Below are positions 27,629 through 36,759 of a stretch of 64,000 nucleotides of DNA, one piece after another. A program made the translations under genes and the position numbers. Numbering within the stretch: the stretch's first letter is position 1; every line of letters begins with the position of its first letter. The notes beneath the pieces are model-generated. The model saw only the letters and a program-made list of their open reading frames with translations, did no database searches and was not told the DNA's origin. The stretch is from Mycetohabitans rhizoxinica HKI 454 (GTDB lineage Bacteria > Pseudomonadota > Gammaproteobacteria > Burkholderiales > Burkholderiaceae), in contig NC_014722.1 of assembly GCF_000198775.1 (NCBI RefSeq), forward strand, positions 1,991,386 through 2,055,385, written 5' to 3'.

Positions 27629-28639
27629 CTAGCGAAGATCAAGCGCGACGTCGACGATCATGTCTTCCTGGCCGCCCACCATCTTGCGGCGGCCAAGTTC
27701 AACCAGAATGTCAACGGTCTTCAGGCCGTACTTCTGAGCGGCCACCTCAGCATGACGCAGAAAACTCGAATACACGCCGGCATAGCCAAGCGCAAGCGTT
27801 TCGCGATCGACGCGCACCGGACGGTCTTGCAACGGCCGCACCAGGTCATCGGCTGCGTCCATCAGCTGGTACAGGTCGCAACCGTGGTTCCAGCCCTGCT
27901 TGTCAGCAGCCGCAATGAATACCTCGAGCGGCGCATTGCCCGCCCCGGCACCCATTCCGGCTAGGCTCGCATCGATGCGGTCACATCCTTCTTCGAGCGC
28001 AACCAGCGAATTGGCCACGCCAAGACTCAGGTTATGGTGCGCGTGGATGCCGGTCTGCGTATCGGCACGCAACACCTCCTTCAGCGCGCGGAACCGGTCA
28101 CGCACGTCGTTCATGCCGAGCGCGCCACCGGAGTCGACCACATAGATACAGCTCGCGCCATAGCTTTCCATCAGCAGCGCTTGCTCGGCCAGCTTCTGCG
28201 GCGTGGTCATGTGGCTCATCATCAGGAAACCGACCGGGTCCATGCCCAGTTCCCGGGCGTACTCCAGGTGTTGTCGCGAGACATCGGCCTCGGTACAGTG
28301 CGTCGCCACGCGCACGATACGTGCGCCGGCGTCGTACGCATTGCGCAGGTCGTGGATCGTGCCGATGCCAGGCAACAGCAGCGTGGCGATTTGGGCCCTC
28401 GTCACGCTTTGCGCGGCGGCCTCGATCCATTCAACGTCGCTGTGCGCGCCAAATCCATAGTTGAAGCTAGAGCCTTGCAGCCCGTCGCCATGCGCGACCT
28501 CAATGCTGTCCACGCCGGCACGGTCCAGCGCGGCCGCGATCGCGCGCACGTTCTCCACGCTGTACTGGTGCCGTATGGCGTGACTGCCGTCGCGCAACGT
28601 CACGTCGGAGATATACAGTTTCTTGCCGGTGTGGCTCAT
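27629..28639 (-). CDS. dmpG: 4-hydroxy-2-oxovalerate aldolase
   Basis: 336 residues, the usual size for DmpG/MhpE/BphI. It cleaves 4-hydroxy-2-oxovalerate to pyruvate and acetaldehyde, the last carbon-carbon step of catechol meta-cleavage, and channels acetaldehyde to the partner dehydrogenase. The N-terminal [15 protein letters not shown] motif supplies the metal- and substrate-binding Arg/Asp. HAHHNLSLG carries the metal His pair, and [11 protein letters not shown] and [16 protein letters not shown] are family signatures. I chose ATG at 28639 rather than an upstream in-frame Met because it overlaps the dmpF stop by four bases (ATGA), implying translational coupling. It is the last gene of the operon. 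Confidence 0.95.
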   Translation of the reverse strand: MSHTGKKLYISDVTLRDGSHAIRHQYSVENVRAIAAALDRAGVDSIEVAHGDGLQGSSFNYGFGAHSDVEWIEAAAQSVTRAQIATLLLPGIGTIHDLRNAYDAGARIVRVATHCTEADVSRQHLEYARELGMDPVGFLMMSHMTTPQKLAEQALLMESYGASCIYVVDSGGALGMNDVRDRFRALKEVLRADTQTGIHAHHNLSLGVANSLVALEEGCDRIDASLAGMGAGAGNAPLEVFIAAADKQGWNHGCDLYQLMDAADDLVRPLQDRPVRVDRETLALGYAGVYSSFLRHAEVAAQKYGLKTVDILVELGRRKMVGGQEDMIVDVALDLR

Positions 28640-29598
28640 TGTGCGGTCTCCCGATGGCCGCGCGCCATGCCCGTGTCGAGGCGGCGGCGCGCGATCAAAT
28701 CGCCGCATGCAAGCGCGGCCGATGTCATGATGTCTAGATTGCCGGCATACGACGGCAAATAGTGCGCCGCGCCTTCGACCTCCAGGAACACGGACGTCTT
28801 CAGACCATGCGCGAGTCCGATGCCGGGCACGTTCAGTGGACGCTGCGGCACAATCTCATCAAATTGGACCTTCTGTTTGAGCCGGTATCCCGGCACGTAG
28901 GCTTGTACGCTTTGCACCATTTGCTCGATGCTTTGCTCGACCCGCTGCGTATCGACGTGCTCGGACAGCACAAACACCGTATCGCGCATGATCAGCGGCG
29001 GCTCCGCCGGATTGAGGACAATGATTGCCTTGCCGCGCGTGGCACCGCCCAACGACTCGATCGCGCGGCGCGTGGTCTCGGTGAATTCGTCGATGTTCGC
29101 GCGCGTGCCGGGTCCCGCGGACTTGCTGGCGATCGACGCAACAATTTCCGCATAGTGAACCTTAGCTACGCGCGAGACCGCCGCCACGATCGGTATTGTC
29201 GCCTGGCCGCCGCACGTGACCATATTGATGTTCGACGCGGTCTCGGCCTGCAGGTTAATCGCCGGAATCACGAATGGCCCAATCGCGGCTGGCGTCAGGT
29301 CGATCACCTGCACGCCATGGGCCTGCAGGATCTCATTGTGCCGCGCATGCGCGGCGGCAGACGTCGCGTCGAACACGATGTCGACGTCGTCAAACACATC
29401 CAGCTCGAGCAATCCATCGATGCCCCGCGCAGTTGTCGCTACGCCGAGCCGCGCAGCCCGCGCCAACCCGTCGGACTGCGGATCGACGCCCACCATCGCA
29501 CCCATCTGTAGGTGCTTGCCGTTGCGCATCACCTTGATCATCAGGTCGGTGCCGATATTGCCCGAGCCGATAATGGCGACCTTCACCTTTTGCGTCAT
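28636..29598 (-). CDS. dmpF: Acetaldehyde dehydrogenase (acylating)
   Basis: 320 residues. It converts acetaldehyde, NAD+ and CoA to acetyl-CoA in complex with DmpG. The Rossmann motif [12 protein letters not shown] is at the N-terminus. The catalytic Cys lies in [14 protein letters not shown], and [15 protein letters not shown] is a family signature. The gene is 60 bp downstream of the decarboxylase and overlaps dmpG by four bases. Length and motifs fit the DmpF/MhpF/BphJ family without anomalies. Confidence 0.95.
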   Translation of the reverse strand: MTQKVKVAIIGSGNIGTDLMIKVMRNGKHLQMGAMVGVDPQSDGLARAARLGVATTARGIDGLLELDVFDDVDIVFDATSAAAHARHNEILQAHGVQVIDLTPAAIGPFVIPAINLQAETASNINMVTCGGQATIPIVAAVSRVAKVHYAEIVASIASKSAGPGTRANIDEFTETTRRAIESLGGATRGKAIIVLNPAEPPLIMRDTVFVLSEHVDTQRVEQSIEQMVQSVQAYVPGYRLKQKVQFDEIVPQRPLNVPGIGLAHGLKTSVFLEVEGAAHYLPSYAGNLDIMTSAALACGDLIARRRLDTGMARGHRETAQ

Positions 29599-29658
29599 GC
29601 TTGTGCCCCAATCGTACGGTTTCTTGCTAAGTGGCGCGCGCTGCGAAGCATGCGCCGC

Positions 29659-30426
29659 TTAGTCGGCCACGTGGAATCCGGCGCTGCCCAGCCGCTCGAT
29701 GTCGATCGACACATACTGACCCGGCGCGATGTACTCGGCCGAAGTCGCGCCACCCGCCATCACGATCCAACCGGCTTGCAGCGGCTCGCCGGCCTGCGCG
29801 GACAAGCGCGCGGCCGCCACCAGCGAACGCAACGGGTGGCCGAGCAATGCCGCGCTCGAGCCGACTTGCTTGACCTGTCCGTCAATGTTCAGTGTCAAGC
29901 CCAGGTTCGAGAAGTCGATGTGCGGATCACACCACGCGCCAATCACAAAGCCACTGGACGAGGCGTTGTCAGCAATCACCTCGGGCAACGTGAACTTGAA
30001 GTTCTTGTAGCGCGAATCGATAACCTCGATCGCCGGCGCGATCGCCTCCACGGCGGCCAACGCCGCAGGGGCCGTCACATCTGCGGCCAGCGGCCGCTTG
30101 AGCAGAAATGCGATTTCCGGCTCCACGCGCGGATGCACGAAGCGCCTGAACGACACCGATGCGCCTTCCTCGAGCTGCATGGCGCAGGTCAGCCTGCCCC
30201 AGATCACGTCGGACAATCCCATCTGAAGCATCTTCGCGCGACTCGTAAAACCCATCTTCACGCCCACCCTGCGCTCGCCGCGCTCGAGCCGCCGCGCAAT
30301 TGACGCGGCCTGAATCGCGTAGGCGTCCTCCAACGACAGACGAGCGTCGAGATCGAACTGCTCGACCTCGTGCGCGTCGCGCGCCGCCGTATCGAGCAGT
30401 GTGGCGTATTCAGTAATGAAGCTCAT
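29659..30426 (-). CDS. dmpH: 4-oxalocrotonate decarboxylase
   Basis: 255 residues of the fumarylacetoacetase-like hydratase/decarboxylase superfamily. VGVKMGFTSRAKMLQMG and VIWGRLTCAM are characteristic of the decarboxylase branch (DmpH/XylI/NahK), which turns 4-oxalocrotonate (keto form) into 2-oxopent-4-enoate. HPRVEPEIAFLL carries the metal-binding acidic residues. The start ATG overlaps the stop of the upstream paralogue by four bases. The two paralogues form a complex in known pathways, so their adjacency is expected. The decarboxylase versus hydratase split between them is assigned from motif memory. Confidence 0.88.
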   Translation of the reverse strand: MSFITEYATLLDTAARDAHEVEQFDLDARLSLEDAYAIQAASIARRLERGERRVGVKMGFTSRAKMLQMGLSDVIWGRLTCAMQLEEGASVSFRRFVHPRVEPEIAFLLKRPLAADVTAPAALAAVEAIAPAIEVIDSRYKNFKFTLPEVIADNASSSGFVIGAWCDPHIDFSNLGLTLNIDGQVKQVGSSAALLGHPLRSLVAAARLSAQAGEPLQAGWIVMAGGATSAEYIAPGQYVSIDIERLGSAGFHVAD

Positions 30427-31229
30427 CGATGGGCCTCGTTCGAATCACGTTCAAAAACTGCCCGCACGGAACCAACATTATTGATGCGAGCTTGGACAAC
30501 GTCGCCGGGCACGATCGGGACCATCGGCCCGAGCGCACCGGACAACACTAGGTCGCCGGCCTTGAGCGGCGTGCCCAAGGCCGCCATCGTGCGGGCGAGC
30601 CACACGAGTGCGTTGACGGGGCTGCCCAGGCATGCGGCGCCTGCGCCGACCGACACCGGCTCGCCGCGGCGCTCCATCACCATGCCGCACAACCGCATAT
30701 CGAACGCGGCAACGCTTACCGGCGTATTGCCTAGCACAAAAGCCCCCGACGACGCGTTGTCGGCAATCGTATCGGTGATTCGGATATTCCAATTCGCGAT
30801 GCGGCTGCCGACGATCTCAATCGCCGGCAACGCATAGTAGATGGCGCGCAGCACGTCCACATGACTGGGACGAACCGCCTCAATATCCTTACCGATGATG
30901 AACGCGATTTCGGCCTCGGCCTTCGGTTGCGCGAGCACCGACGTGGGAATCGGCTCGCCGTCGCCAAAAGCCATGTCATCGAACAGCATGCCGAAGTCGG
31001 GCTGGTCCACGCCGAGTTGCTGCTGCACCGCGACCGACGTGAGGCCGATCTTGCAGCCGATCACGCGCTGCCCGCGCGCGATACGCCACTCAGTGTTCTC
31101 ACGTTGGATTGCGTAGGCCGAATCGATCGACAACGACGGCCAGGTGTCACGAAGTGGTGCAATGTACTCGCCGCTGCTGGCCGCCATGCGCAGCGCCGCG
31201 GCCGCCTGCTGGATCTGTTGGGGCGTCAT
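30423..31229 (-). CDS. dmpE: 2-oxopent-4-enoate hydratase
   Basis: 268 residues, paralogous to the following decarboxylase. It hydrates 2-oxopent-4-enoate to 4-hydroxy-2-oxovalerate. Family marks include VIGCKIGLTSVAVQQQLG, QPKAEAEIAFIIG with the metal ligands, and TDTIADNASSGAFVLG. ATG at 31229 was chosen: it lies one base after the tautomerase stop and gives the usual protein length, while extension upstream runs into the tautomerase. It probably acts in a complex with DmpH. Confidence 0.9.
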   Translation of the reverse strand: MTPQQIQQAAAALRMAASSGEYIAPLRDTWPSLSIDSAYAIQRENTEWRIARGQRVIGCKIGLTSVAVQQQLGVDQPDFGMLFDDMAFGDGEPIPTSVLAQPKAEAEIAFIIGKDIEAVRPSHVDVLRAIYYALPAIEIVGSRIANWNIRITDTIADNASSGAFVLGNTPVSVAAFDMRLCGMVMERRGEPVSVGAGAACLGSPVNALVWLARTMAALGTPLKAGDLVLSGALGPMVPIVPGDVVQARINNVGSVRAVFERDSNEAHR

Positions 31230-31230
31230 G

Positions 31231-31440
31231 TCAGGCCCTCCGCTCCGGCTGCGCAGCCGCTTCGTCCTTCGTGTGCGCACCGATCGCCCAGTGCACGGCC
31301 GGCACTTGGGTTGCATACACACGAATGCTCTGCAGCGGTGCGCCAAGCGTCTCGTGCACCGTGACGGCGACCGCCTTGACGCAAGCCTTGACCGCTGCTT
31401 CACTGCGGCCCTCGACCAGCGAGATATGTACGATTGGCAT
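31231..31440 (-). CDS. dmpI: 4-oxalocrotonate tautomerase (2-hydroxymuconate tautomerase)
   Basis: 69 residues starting MPIVHISLVEGRSEAAVKA. After Met removal the catalytic Pro1 is exposed, as in the 4-OT superfamily. It isomerises 2-hydroxymuconate to 2-oxo-3-hexenedioate. It is first in the operon, 132 bp from the divergent LysR gene. The C-terminus HTKDEAAAQPERRA is slightly longer and more polar than in the classic 62-residue enzyme. The pathway in this window lacks the ring-cleaving dioxygenase and the semialdehyde dehydrogenase, which must lie elsewhere or be absent. Confidence 0.88.
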   Translation of the reverse strand: MPIVHISLVEGRSEAAVKACVKAVAVTVHETLGAPLQSIRVYATQVPAVHWAIGAHTKDEAAAQPERRA

Positions 31441-31546
31441 CGAACTTCCCTTGAAATACTGAGCCCACCAGGCGCGGACGCGCCAACACGGTAACGATCT
31501 TGCCAACCGCCGGACATACCGTCCAATACTGTTTTTTTACGTTACG

Positions 31547-31561
31547 ATACCAAAACGGTAT
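31547..31561. promoter_or_regulatory. LysR-type operator (T-N11-A palindrome)
   Basis: The perfect dyad ATACC-AAAAC-GGTAT lies between divergent dmpI and the LysR gene. It fits the T-N11-A consensus of LysR-family recognition sites. A related half-like motif (CATACC ... ATACT) sits at 31515-31530. The site is 20 bp before the LysR start and could serve autorepression and activation of the operon. Confidence 0.7.
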
Positions 31562-31581
31562 GACATAACGGGATGCGAACG

Positions 31582-32478
31582 ATGGATCTGAAGCAAATGC
31601 GGTACTTCCTCGCAGTCGCACAGGAACGCAATTTCGGACGCGCCGCCCAGCGTCTGCATATTGCGCAGCCACCATTGACGCGACATATCCATGCCCTGGA
31701 GGCGCAGCTGGGCGTCACGCTGTTCGTGCGCAGTGCGCGCGGCGCGGAGTTGACTGAGGCGGGACGCACGCTGCTCGCCGAAGTGCCCAACATCCTGGCG
31801 CTAGCCCAAAGAGCTACCGAGCAGACGCAACTCGCCGGCCAGGGGCTGATCGGACGACTGGACGTGGGCATCTTCAGCTCCGGCGTCCTGCAGGTGATTC
31901 CGCAGTTGCTCGCCACCTTTCATACCGAACGGCCACGGATTAAGATAGGACTGCACAATCTGACCAAGGCCCAGCAGCTCGATGCGCTGCGCGAGCGCCG
32001 GATCACGATCGGCTTCAACCGGCTGGTGCCACACGATGACGACATTGCCGTCGAGAAAGTACTCGAGGAGCCGTACCTCGTCGCGCTGTACGATGGTCAT
32101 CCGCTATGCAGGAAGGAGCGAATACGACTGCGCGACCTGGACGGCGAGCCGATGATCCTATACCCGAACGCGCCCGTGCATGGGCTCGCCCAAGAAATCG
32201 CGGCCGCCTTTAAGCAAGCACGTGTGACGTTGCGGGTGGAACAGGAGGTGGAGGATGTGGTGACCTGCATCGCGCTGGTGGCCAGCCGGTTCGGCGTCTG
32301 CATCACCACGGCTTCTGCCGCCAACCTGCGCTTGCCGGGCGTCACCTACCGGCCGTTGCAGTCGCGACGCATGCGCCACATCGAACTCAGTTGCCTGTAT
32401 CGGCGCGACGACGATACGCCGATTCTGCATGCATTCCTGGACGTGATCCGGCGACGCCGCCATGCCGGCAAGCACTAG
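31582..32478 (+). CDS. LysR-family transcriptional regulator
   Basis: 298 residues. The N-terminal winged helix-turn-helix is classical (MDLKQMRYFLAVAQERNFGRAAQRLHIAQPP, split here for length). A substrate-binding domain follows, with GRLDVGIFSSGVLQVIPQLL. I chose ATG at 31582, the common LysR start; an ATG three codons earlier is possible. It is divergent from the meta-cleavage operon and is probably its inducer-responsive activator. The effector is likely an aromatic or muconate-type intermediate (inference from position). The relation to CatR/BenM-like regulators of aromatic genes was not tested. Confidence 0.9.
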   Translation: MDLKQMRYFLAVAQERNFGRAAQRLHIAQPPLTRHIHALEAQLGVTLFVRSARGAELTEAGRTLLAEVPNILALAQRATEQTQLAGQGLIGRLDVGIFSSGVLQVIPQLLATFHTERPRIKIGLHNLTKAQQLDALRERRITIGFNRLVPHDDDIAVEKVLEEPYLVALYDGHPLCRKERIRLRDLDGEPMILYPNAPVHGLAQEIAAAFKQARVTLRVEQEVEDVVTCIALVASRFGVCITTASAANLRLPGVTYRPLQSRRMRHIELSCLYRRDDDTPILHAFLDVIRRRRHAGKH

Positions 32479-32486
32479 GGGTCGTT

Positions 32487-32505
32487 AACACACAATCAAT
32501 GTGTT
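32487..32505 (+). terminator. Possible hairpin after the LysR gene
   Basis: AACACA / TGTGTT, a 6-bp stem with a 7-nt loop, 9 bp after the LysR stop. The stem is AT-rich and followed only by TCCATTTT, so termination would be weak. Confidence 0.3.
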
Positions 32506-32533
32506 TCCATTTTGATTCTCAACGGGAATCAGG

Positions 32534-34066
32534 ATGGTGCGCAGACTGATGAGTGACACGCAATGGGCGAAGATCGACTATCTGTTCGCTTTCGACTATT
32601 TTATGGTGCAGCATCGCTTCGCGTTGCATGTATCTGACCTCTTACCGAGCTTGCTAATGGACTTTGATCTAAACGCCGCTTTAAACAACCAGCAAACCTA
32701 TCTGTGCGCGTTGGCAGCCTGCCCGGCACCCGCCGACTCGACGCCGCCGCCATTGACGCCGTCAAGCGGTGCCCTGGCTGGCAGGTCGGCCACCGGGCCC
32801 ACCACCTATCAGGACCTACCGCCCGAAGTGATTCAGCGGATCGGTGACTACGTGCCCATTCAAGACATAGGACATTTCTCGGCAATCGATCGCCATACGT
32901 ATCGTTCAATGTATGACCGGCGGCTTGTCTGGCACTATTGGCAACGTGCTAATCAAGCCACGAGCTTGGCGTCAGTCAACCAGCTGCTCGATGAGATGGA
33001 GCGCACGCTCCACCAGCCAACGCAGCAGGTCGGGCCCATTGAGTCGCTGCGCCGGCGTCTGCGCACATTGCCGCAGGCCGAGCGCGTCGACGCGTTTAAG
33101 CGAGTGTTCTCGGCCGCGAACCGCCTTCCAGAATACGGCGTGCGGATACAAAAGGTAATGCTGCTCACGTTACGTCATCTTTTCGATAACCGTGCATTGT
33201 CTGGGCACGAGTTTCAGGAGTTGTTCGACTTTGTTCACGCAATGGCAGCGCAGCGCGGGCCCGAACAAGAAAATTTCTGGCCAGAACTGGCATACGCATT
33301 AGCGACTAGCTGGACTTGCCCATTCGACGCGTTTCTTGGGTATTATCAGGCGCTTTTCTCTCGGTTGCCATCGTTAAGCATACCTGAGCAAGCGGCCTTG
33401 ATTCCGGTATTGTGCAAAGCATTATTTTATTTTAAACCTAGAGAATGGCGCGTGAACATTCCTGAACTGCATGCGGCTTTACGCGAACGGGCCCGGCAGC
33501 TGCCACCGTCTCATCAAGGCACATCAGTCGGCGCGTTGGCGAGTAAAATTTGGAGATTGCCGCCAGCGGAGCAATTCACGATCTACGCAGAGCTGCGCGA
33601 TTGGGCCTTATCGCTGCCCGACGATCAGTGGGGAGCCGCCCTATCGCTGCCAGACGAGGAGTGGGGATCTCCGCAGTGTTTCCTAAAAGGACTCTATAGG
33701 TTGCCGCCCGAACTACGTGCGCAGGAGTTCGCGCTAATTGAGCCCCAGCTGGCGCGCGTACCCGCGGCACAGCGTGAGCAGGTGGCGCTTGGATTGCTTT
33801 TCGATATCCATCTCCATAATTTGGATAATGCGCTGGCGCAGCGGGTGTGGCAGCAGGCGTTAAGTCTGCTCAATGGCGTGGATGCGGCAACGTTCTCGCG
33901 CTTTCTTTGCAAGCTTCGGGAGAACGCTCCAATAGCTCCGCACTTTCACCAATGGCCATTGGTTAAGGCTGAGATTATCCGCTTTATACAAACCAATCAA
34001 TTCTCTGAGGCGGCGCGGACACAAATCAGGAACAGTATGCCATGGCTCAAAAGTGAGTTGCCTTAA
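32534..34066 (+). CDS. F-box domain protein, candidate host-directed effector
   Basis: 510 residues. Residues 92-137 match the F-box pattern closely: LPPEVIQRIGDYVPIQDIGH, then a conserved Ser/Asp pair and Trp at 133 (DRRLVWHYW). F-boxes bind Skp1 in eukaryotic SCF ubiquitin ligases; in bacteria they occur mainly in secreted effectors (GALA, VirF, XopI and similar). The N-terminal ~90 residues include a Pro/Ser/Thr-rich stretch (65-90), as in type III effector leaders. The C-terminal 350 residues are helical, with recurring LPP-x-(E/A)-x-(R/Q) elements and a local tandem copy of ALSLPD(D/E)xWG, perhaps forming a substrate-binding solenoid. No signal peptide or membrane segment is seen. It stands alone between a LysR gene and leuA, with AT-rich patches unlike its neighbours, suggesting transfer. 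The start could also be Met6. Target and secretion are unknown. Confidence 0.8.
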   Translation: MVRRLMSDTQWAKIDYLFAFDYFMVQHRFALHVSDLLPSLLMDFDLNAALNNQQTYLCALAACPAPADSTPPPLTPSSGALAGRSATGPTTYQDLPPEVIQRIGDYVPIQDIGHFSAIDRHTYRSMYDRRLVWHYWQRANQATSLASVNQLLDEMERTLHQPTQQVGPIESLRRRLRTLPQAERVDAFKRVFSAANRLPEYGVRIQKVMLLTLRHLFDNRALSGHEFQELFDFVHAMAAQRGPEQENFWPELAYALATSWTCPFDAFLGYYQALFSRLPSLSIPEQAALIPVLCKALFYFKPREWRVNIPELHAALRERARQLPPSHQGTSVGALASKIWRLPPAEQFTIYAELRDWALSLPDDQWGAALSLPDEEWGSPQCFLKGLYRLPPELRAQEFALIEPQLARVPAAQREQVALGLLFDIHLHNLDNALAQRVWQQALSLLNGVDAATFSRFLCKLRENAPIAPHFHQWPLVKAEIIRFIQTNQFSEAARTQIRNSMPWLKSELP

Positions 34067-34327
34067 CAGCAGCTTCGGCACGCACAACTTGGCCGGCTGC
34101 AACGTCAGGCTGACGCTAGGCCAGCCATCATTGACATTGCCGCAATACTGTGATTCCATTGTCCACATGAACCGCGCACCGATCCGTCTATCGCTACGAC
34201 TACTAGCCTGCTTGTTCGGGCTAGGTCTGTTGGCGCGCGTTTCATGGCAGCTTCATTAACGAAGCCTCCCTGAATCCCCTGATTTGACTACCTGGCCCCG
34301 GTAACCGACCGGCGGTCTTGTTCGTCC
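34067..34327. other. Intergenic region upstream of leuA
   Basis: About 260 bp. A 30-codon frame at 34167-34259 encodes a hydrophobic peptide (MNRAPIRLSLRLLACLFG...) without a clear ribosome site and is left unassigned. A short dyad CGTCAG-G-CTGACG is at 34103-34115. CCGGT / ACCGG arms occur around 34300-34314. The leuA promoter must be here but was not identified. Confidence 0.4.
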
Positions 34328-34390
34328 ATGCCTTCCGGTCGCCATGCCGGCCCGATGTTTTTCGACCCTTGGCGAGACGAACCATGCTGA
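34328..34390 (+). CDS. Upstream ORF overlapping leuA (candidate leader peptide)
   Basis: A 20-codon frame starts [10 protein letters not shown] and ends [10 protein letters not shown]. Its stop TGA overlaps the leuA start (ATGCTGA). Initiation could also be at the internal ATG (34355), giving an 11-residue peptide. It has no run of Leu codons, so classical leucine attenuation is unlikely. Translational coupling or upstream-ORF control of leuA is possible. Reality as a translated peptide is unproven. Confidence 0.4.
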   Translation: MPSGRHAGPMFFDPWRDEPC

Positions 34391-36111
34391 AAGACCCTTC
34401 AATTAAATACCGTCCTTTTACGCCGATCAAGCTGCCGGATCGTGTCTGGCCCACGCGCACGATCACCCGCGCGCCAATCTGGATGAGCACCGATTTGCGC
34501 GACGGCAACCAGGCGCTGTTCGATCCGATGGACGCCAAGCGTAAGATGCGTCTGTTCAAGACGCTGGTCGCCATTGGTTTTAAAGAGATCGAAGTCGCAT
34601 TCCCCTCCGCCTCCGAAACGGATTTCAACTTCGTGCGTGAGCTGATCGAAGGCGGCCACATCCCCGATGATGTGACAATCGAAGTGCTCACACAGGCGCG
34701 CGAAGACTTGATCGAGCGTACGTTCGCGTCGCTGTACGGGGTCCCGCGTGCGATCGTCCACCTGTACAACGCCACGGCGCCGGCATTTCGCCGCATCGTA
34801 TTCGGCACTGACCGCCATGGCGTACGACAACTGACGGAGCGGGCCGCCCGCTTGATCAAGCAACTCGCGGACGCGGCGCCTCAAACGCAGTTCACGCTGC
34901 AATACAGTCCGGAGACTTTTACCGCGACCGAGTTGGACTTCGCCAAGGAAGTCTGCGATGCGGTGTTCGACATCTGGCAGCCAAGCCCCGAGCACAAAGC
35001 CATCGTCAACCTGCCCGCCACCGTCGAGATTGGGACACCGAATTTCTACGCGGACCAGATCGAATGGATGCATCGTCACCTGGCGCGGCGGGACTCGCTG
35101 ATCCTGTCCGTGCATCCGCATAACGACCGCGGCACGGCCGTCGCCGCAGCAGAACTCGCGGTCATGGCCGGCGCGGACCGGATTGAAGGATGCCTGTTCG
35201 GCAACGGCGAGCGCACGGGTAACGTCGATCTCGTGACACTCGCGCTGAACCTGTATACGCAGGGCGTCGATCCGGGCCTGGACTTTTCGCAGATCAACGA
35301 GATCGCGCGCACCGCCGAAGCCTGTACCCAACTGCCTGTGCATCCACGCCACCCATACGCTGGTGACCTGGTGTTCACCGCGTTCTCGGGCTCCCACCAG
35401 GATGCAATCAAGAAAGGCTTCGCCGCGCAGCAGGCCAATACCGTCTGGGAAGTCCCTTACCTGCCCGTCGATCCGGGCGACCTGGGCCGCACCTATGACT
35501 CGATCATCCGCGTCAACAGTCAATCCGGTAAGGGCGGTATCGCCTACCTGCTCGAACAGGGCTATGGCATCGCGCTGCCACGGCGATTGCAAGTCGATTT
35601 CAGTGCCGCGGTACAGCGGCACACCGACGACAGCGGCCAGGAGGTCAGCGCCGCACAAATCTGGACGCTGTTCCAGCAGGAATATGCGCGCAACGATGCG
35701 CCGCTGCGCTACATCGGCCATGAATTGTCCAAGCACGAGGGCGGCGAATTCATCGCCGTCACGGTCCAGATTCATGACCTCCAACAGATTCTGACGGGCA
35801 CGGGCAACGGTCCGCTCGATGCACTGATGCACGCGCTGCGCACGCCGCTGCACATCCAGCATTATGAGGAACGCGCGTTAACGCAGGGCGCTGACGCGCA
35901 GGCCATCGCGATCGCCGAACTGGCCGGCCCCGGCGTATGCGGCAGCGCGTTTGGCGTCGGCATCGATGCGAACCTGACGACTGCGTCGATCCGCGCAGTC
36001 GTGAATGGCGTGAATCGAGCGTATGCGCGCTGTGACGCCACAGGGCAACGCACGTTCTTCGATGCCGCACAGCGGGCATCGGCCAACGCCGGCATCAGCC
36101 GGGCTGCGTAA
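34384..36111 (+). CDS. leuA: 2-isopropylmalate synthase
   Basis: 575 residues, first committed step of leucine biosynthesis: 2-ketoisovalerate plus acetyl-CoA to 2-isopropylmalate, in the cytosol. The start [20 protein letters not shown] is typical of the long (type 2) LeuA of beta-proteobacteria and actinobacteria. [15 protein letters not shown] holds the catalytic Arg-Asp. [13 protein letters not shown] and [20 protein letters not shown] carry the metal His and the family signature. The C-terminal third is the LeuA regulatory dimer domain for leucine feedback. ATG at 34384 was chosen over an in-frame Met 22 codons upstream because of homology at the N-terminus. The other leu genes (leuC, leuD, leuB) are 15-20 kb away. 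Confidence 0.96.
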   Translation: MLKDPSIKYRPFTPIKLPDRVWPTRTITRAPIWMSTDLRDGNQALFDPMDAKRKMRLFKTLVAIGFKEIEVAFPSASETDFNFVRELIEGGHIPDDVTIEVLTQAREDLIERTFASLYGVPRAIVHLYNATAPAFRRIVFGTDRHGVRQLTERAARLIKQLADAAPQTQFTLQYSPETFTATELDFAKEVCDAVFDIWQPSPEHKAIVNLPATVEIGTPNFYADQIEWMHRHLARRDSLILSVHPHNDRGTAVAAAELAVMAGADRIEGCLFGNGERTGNVDLVTLALNLYTQGVDPGLDFSQINEIARTAEACTQLPVHPRHPYAGDLVFTAFSGSHQDAIKKGFAAQQANTVWEVPYLPVDPGDLGRTYDSIIRVNSQSGKGGIAYLLEQGYGIALPRRLQVDFSAAVQRHTDDSGQEVSAAQIWTLFQQEYARNDAPLRYIGHELSKHEGGEFIAVTVQIHDLQQILTGTGNGPLDALMHALRTPLHIQHYEERALTQGADAQAIAIAELAGPGVCGSAFGVGIDANLTTASIRAVVNGVNRAYARCDATGQRTFFDAAQRASANAGISRAA

Positions 36112-36421
36112 CACCCCGGCTCAACGCATGGACGAGCGCCCAGCAACGCGATACACCGAGTTGCGCTCCGAGTATCGCCTTCGCATTAAGTGCCGCTTTC
36201 GCGCTGCGTATTGCGACAGGTGCAGTCTCGTTGCGGCACCCGTCGCGCAGCGCGCGGCACGCATCGTGTCCAACGCGGCGCAATGCCGCAATGAACAGAA
36301 ACAATCGTCACGGAACGGTAGCCCGATACCCGTGGTCCAACCTCCATCATTTGGCATCGCCGCCCGGCGGCATTCCCTTGCCGGCAGCCAGCATTGCAAA
36401 AACCTTGCAGACACCCAGCGC
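36112..36421. other. Intergenic stretch after leuA
   Basis: Roughly 310 bp with no recognisable gene, RNA or clear terminator. The frame of the following small protein stays open through it, but codon usage and lack of similarity argue against translation. Confidence 0.4.
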
Positions 36422-36673
36422 ATGAACGCCGATACCGTCAATACGCCGTCACCGCGCAAGCCATTGTTGCGCCGACTGTTGAGCCACCATGAGATAGCCA
36501 CGCTGTTGCTGTTGCTACACGCGCCAGCCGGCGCGCTCGCTGCCAAGCCGGATGTCGCCACGCTGGCGGAGGCCGGCCTAGTGCGCATCGTCGATTCGTC
36601 GGAGAGCGGATCGCACGTCGAGCTCACTGCCGAAGGCAATGCGGTACTGCGCACGTTGACTGCATCGCGCTGA
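36422..36673 (+). CDS. Small conserved-type hypothetical protein
   Basis: 83 residues: a basic N-terminus (RKPLLRRLL), a helix with SHHEIATLLLLLHAP, then a winged-helix-like C-terminal part (LAEAGLVRIVDSSE ... ELTAEGNAVLRTL). The layout resembles short Burkholderia proteins of unknown function with a degenerate MarR/wHTH-like fold; this similarity is from memory. ATG at 36422 is chosen because sequence upstream has no conserved features. No partner gene is evident. Confidence 0.6.
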   Translation: MNADTVNTPSPRKPLLRRLLSHHEIATLLLLLHAPAGALAAKPDVATLAEAGLVRIVDSSESGSHVELTAEGNAVLRTLTASR

Positions 36674-36759
36674 CCGCGCCATCAGCGTCCTGGACATCAC
36701 GGGGACGTCGCAGCGGATCTGGCCACGCGCCGCCGCGATGCCAACCCGCCGCCGCCGAG

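Noticed and set aside
34167..34259. 30-codon hydrophobic ORF upstream of leuA
   Set aside because: No ribosome site and no lipobox or recognised family; likely chance.
34399..35862. 487-codon minus-strand ORF antisense to leuA
   Set aside because: Product of high GC at third positions of leuA; no domain pattern, and leuA is certain.
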